5,484 nucleotides of DNA from a bacterium (Candidatus Howlettbacteria) CG_4_10_14_0_8_um_filter_40_9 (GTDB taxonomy: Bacteria; Patescibacteriota; CPR2; UBA1875; GCA-2785325): NCBI GenBank assembly GCA_002785325.1, contig PFMH01000088.1:1-5484 (forward strand). The letters are read 5' to 3'. Below the pieces are notes generated by a model. The model saw only the letters and a list, made by a program, of their open reading frames with translations, was not told the DNA's origin and made no database searches. Position 1 is the stretch's first letter, and the number at the start of each line of letters is the position of its first letter. Positions 4,763 to 5,484 of the stretch are shown one piece after another. A program made the translations under genes and the position numbers.

Positions 4763-5484
4763 ATGCAAATTTATCCAATCGTCTTTATCTCACTCCTGAT
4801 CAGCTTAGCAGGGCTCGTTATCATCTCAAAACTGCTGAAGCTATCAACAAACATACTTTTTATAGGGATCTTTGGGACCATCGTTGGTCTTTTGATCGGA
4901 GCTCTGGCATCAACACCACTTTCCAAATTGCCGGATGATTTTGGCGTGTACTTGCCTATAGTCGTCACTGTTCTTTCTGTGTTTGGGACATTGGTCCTCT
5001 TCCTTTCGAAGAAAGACCTAATCCTCAAGACTTTCGATGGATTCTCGAAAATACTCAAACTTATATCCTCTCTAAATCCTATTCAAACAGGGCAAAAAGA
5101 GGAAGAGGCATGTACCGGTATGCTTTTGGATACCTCGATCATTATAGATGGAAGGATACTGGATGTCGCAAAGACAGGATTTGTGTATGAAGATCTTTTG
5201 GTCCCCAGATTTGTTCTCGACGAGTTGCAAAACATCGCTGACTCCGAAGAGCCGATGAGGAGAGCAAAGGGAAGAAGAGGTTTGGAAGTACTCAATAATC
5301 TCAAAAAGAAAACTAAAGTCAAGGTCATAGATGATGATTTTGAAAAAATAAATGAAGTAGACGCCAAACTAGTCAAATTGGCAAAAAAAGAAGGCTATAA
5401 ACTTCTTACAACAGACTACAACTTAAATAAGGTCGCGAAAATACAAGGCGTAGAGGTTTTAAATCTAAATGAACTTGCAAACTC
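4763..5484 (+). CDS. YacL-like PIN/TRAM domain membrane protein (3' truncated by window)
   Basis: The frame is open for 240 codons to the window end with no stop. The start is ATG 4763, with AAAAGG 7 nt upstream. The N-terminus has three predicted membrane spans (about residues 5-25, 30-49 and 62-82), as in YacL-type proteins. After a linker, a PIN nuclease domain follows from about residue 119: LLDTSIIIDGRI with Asp123 and Asp129, Glu154 in VLDEL, Asp200 in VDAKLV, and Asp218 in TTDYNLN. These are the acidic residues expected for divalent-metal binding in PIN domains, so catalytic capacity looks intact. The RNA-binding TRAM domain expected at the C-terminus lies beyond the window. The protein is probably a membrane-anchored RNase, substrate unknown. 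In Bacillus-type clusters disA lies between radA and yacL; here the genes are adjacent. The family is clear; the function of these proteins is poorly defined. Confidence 0.92.
   Translation, partial: MQIYPIVFISLLISLAGLVIISKLLKLSTNILFIGIFGTIVGLLIGALASTPLSKLPDDFGVYLPIVVTVLSVFGTLVLFLSKKDLILKTFDGFSKILKLISSLNPIQTGQKEEEACTGMLLDTSIIIDGRILDVAKTGFVYEDLLVPRFVLDELQNIADSEEPMRRAKGRRGLEVLNNLKKKTKVKVIDDDFEKINEVDAKLVKLAKKEGYKLLTTDYNLNKVAKIQGVEVLNLNELAN

Noticed and set aside
4771..5376. Two - strand open frames (4771-5058 and 5083-5376)
   Set aside because: They are antisense to the PIN-domain gene, whose + strand frame is open throughout with conserved catalytic residues.

Overview
The window is a moderately AT-rich bacterial housekeeping locus with the backbone clpC (3' part) - radA - PIN/TRAM membrane protein (5' part), all on the + strand. 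This is the order of the Firmicutes clpC-radA-disA-yacL cluster, except that no disA lies between radA and the yacL-like gene. The compact order without disA, the mostly TAA stops and the many weak Shine-Dalgarno sites would fit a Patescibacteria/CPR-type genome. That placement is inference, since the window has no taxonomic marker. The standard genetic code fits all intact genes.

Layout. 1-1119: C-terminal AAA+ module of ClpC. 1170-1206: strong hairpin terminator between convergent genes. 1205-2005 (- strand): an unrecognised 266-aa protein with a C-terminal four-cysteine putative zinc ribbon. 2018-2245: a promoter-rich divergent spacer holding a truncated extra copy of the radA promoter and its first ~18 codons. 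2246-2867: a HigB/RelE-type (Gp49-like) toxin gene broken by a frameshift and a nonsense codon, followed by an intact HigA-like Xre-family antitoxin gene with its own ribosome binding site. 2868-3227: 360 bases without a convincing gene, holding short repeats, a dyad, a second copy of the radA promoter and a potentially structured radA leader. 3228-4664: full-length radA, carrying an 80-bp near-perfect inverted repeat inserted in frame just after the Walker A helix. 4763-5484: the YacL-like PIN-domain membrane protein, cut by the window end.

Main observations. (1) The radA promoter and first 18 codons occur twice, about 1.09 kb apart, bracketing the toxin-antitoxin remnant. The copies differ mostly at silent sites, so they look like homologues from diverged lineages joined by recombination, not a fresh tandem duplication. 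(2) The intact radA contains a palindromic repeat of the ATTCCC-N8-GGGAAT type that is translated as part of the protein, like the protein-coding palindromic elements of Rickettsia. (3) The toxin is dead while the antitoxin is intact. (4) The intact radA has gained, or kept, a ~130-nt leader between promoter and start codon, whereas in the truncated copy the same promoter sits about one helical turn from the ATG, which would give a leaderless mRNA.

How the genes work together: ClpC (protein unfolding for ClpP), RadA (branch migration in recombinational repair) and the PIN/TRAM protein (putative RNase) form a conserved stress and repair neighbourhood. The inserted 1.2-3.05 kb material looks accessory.
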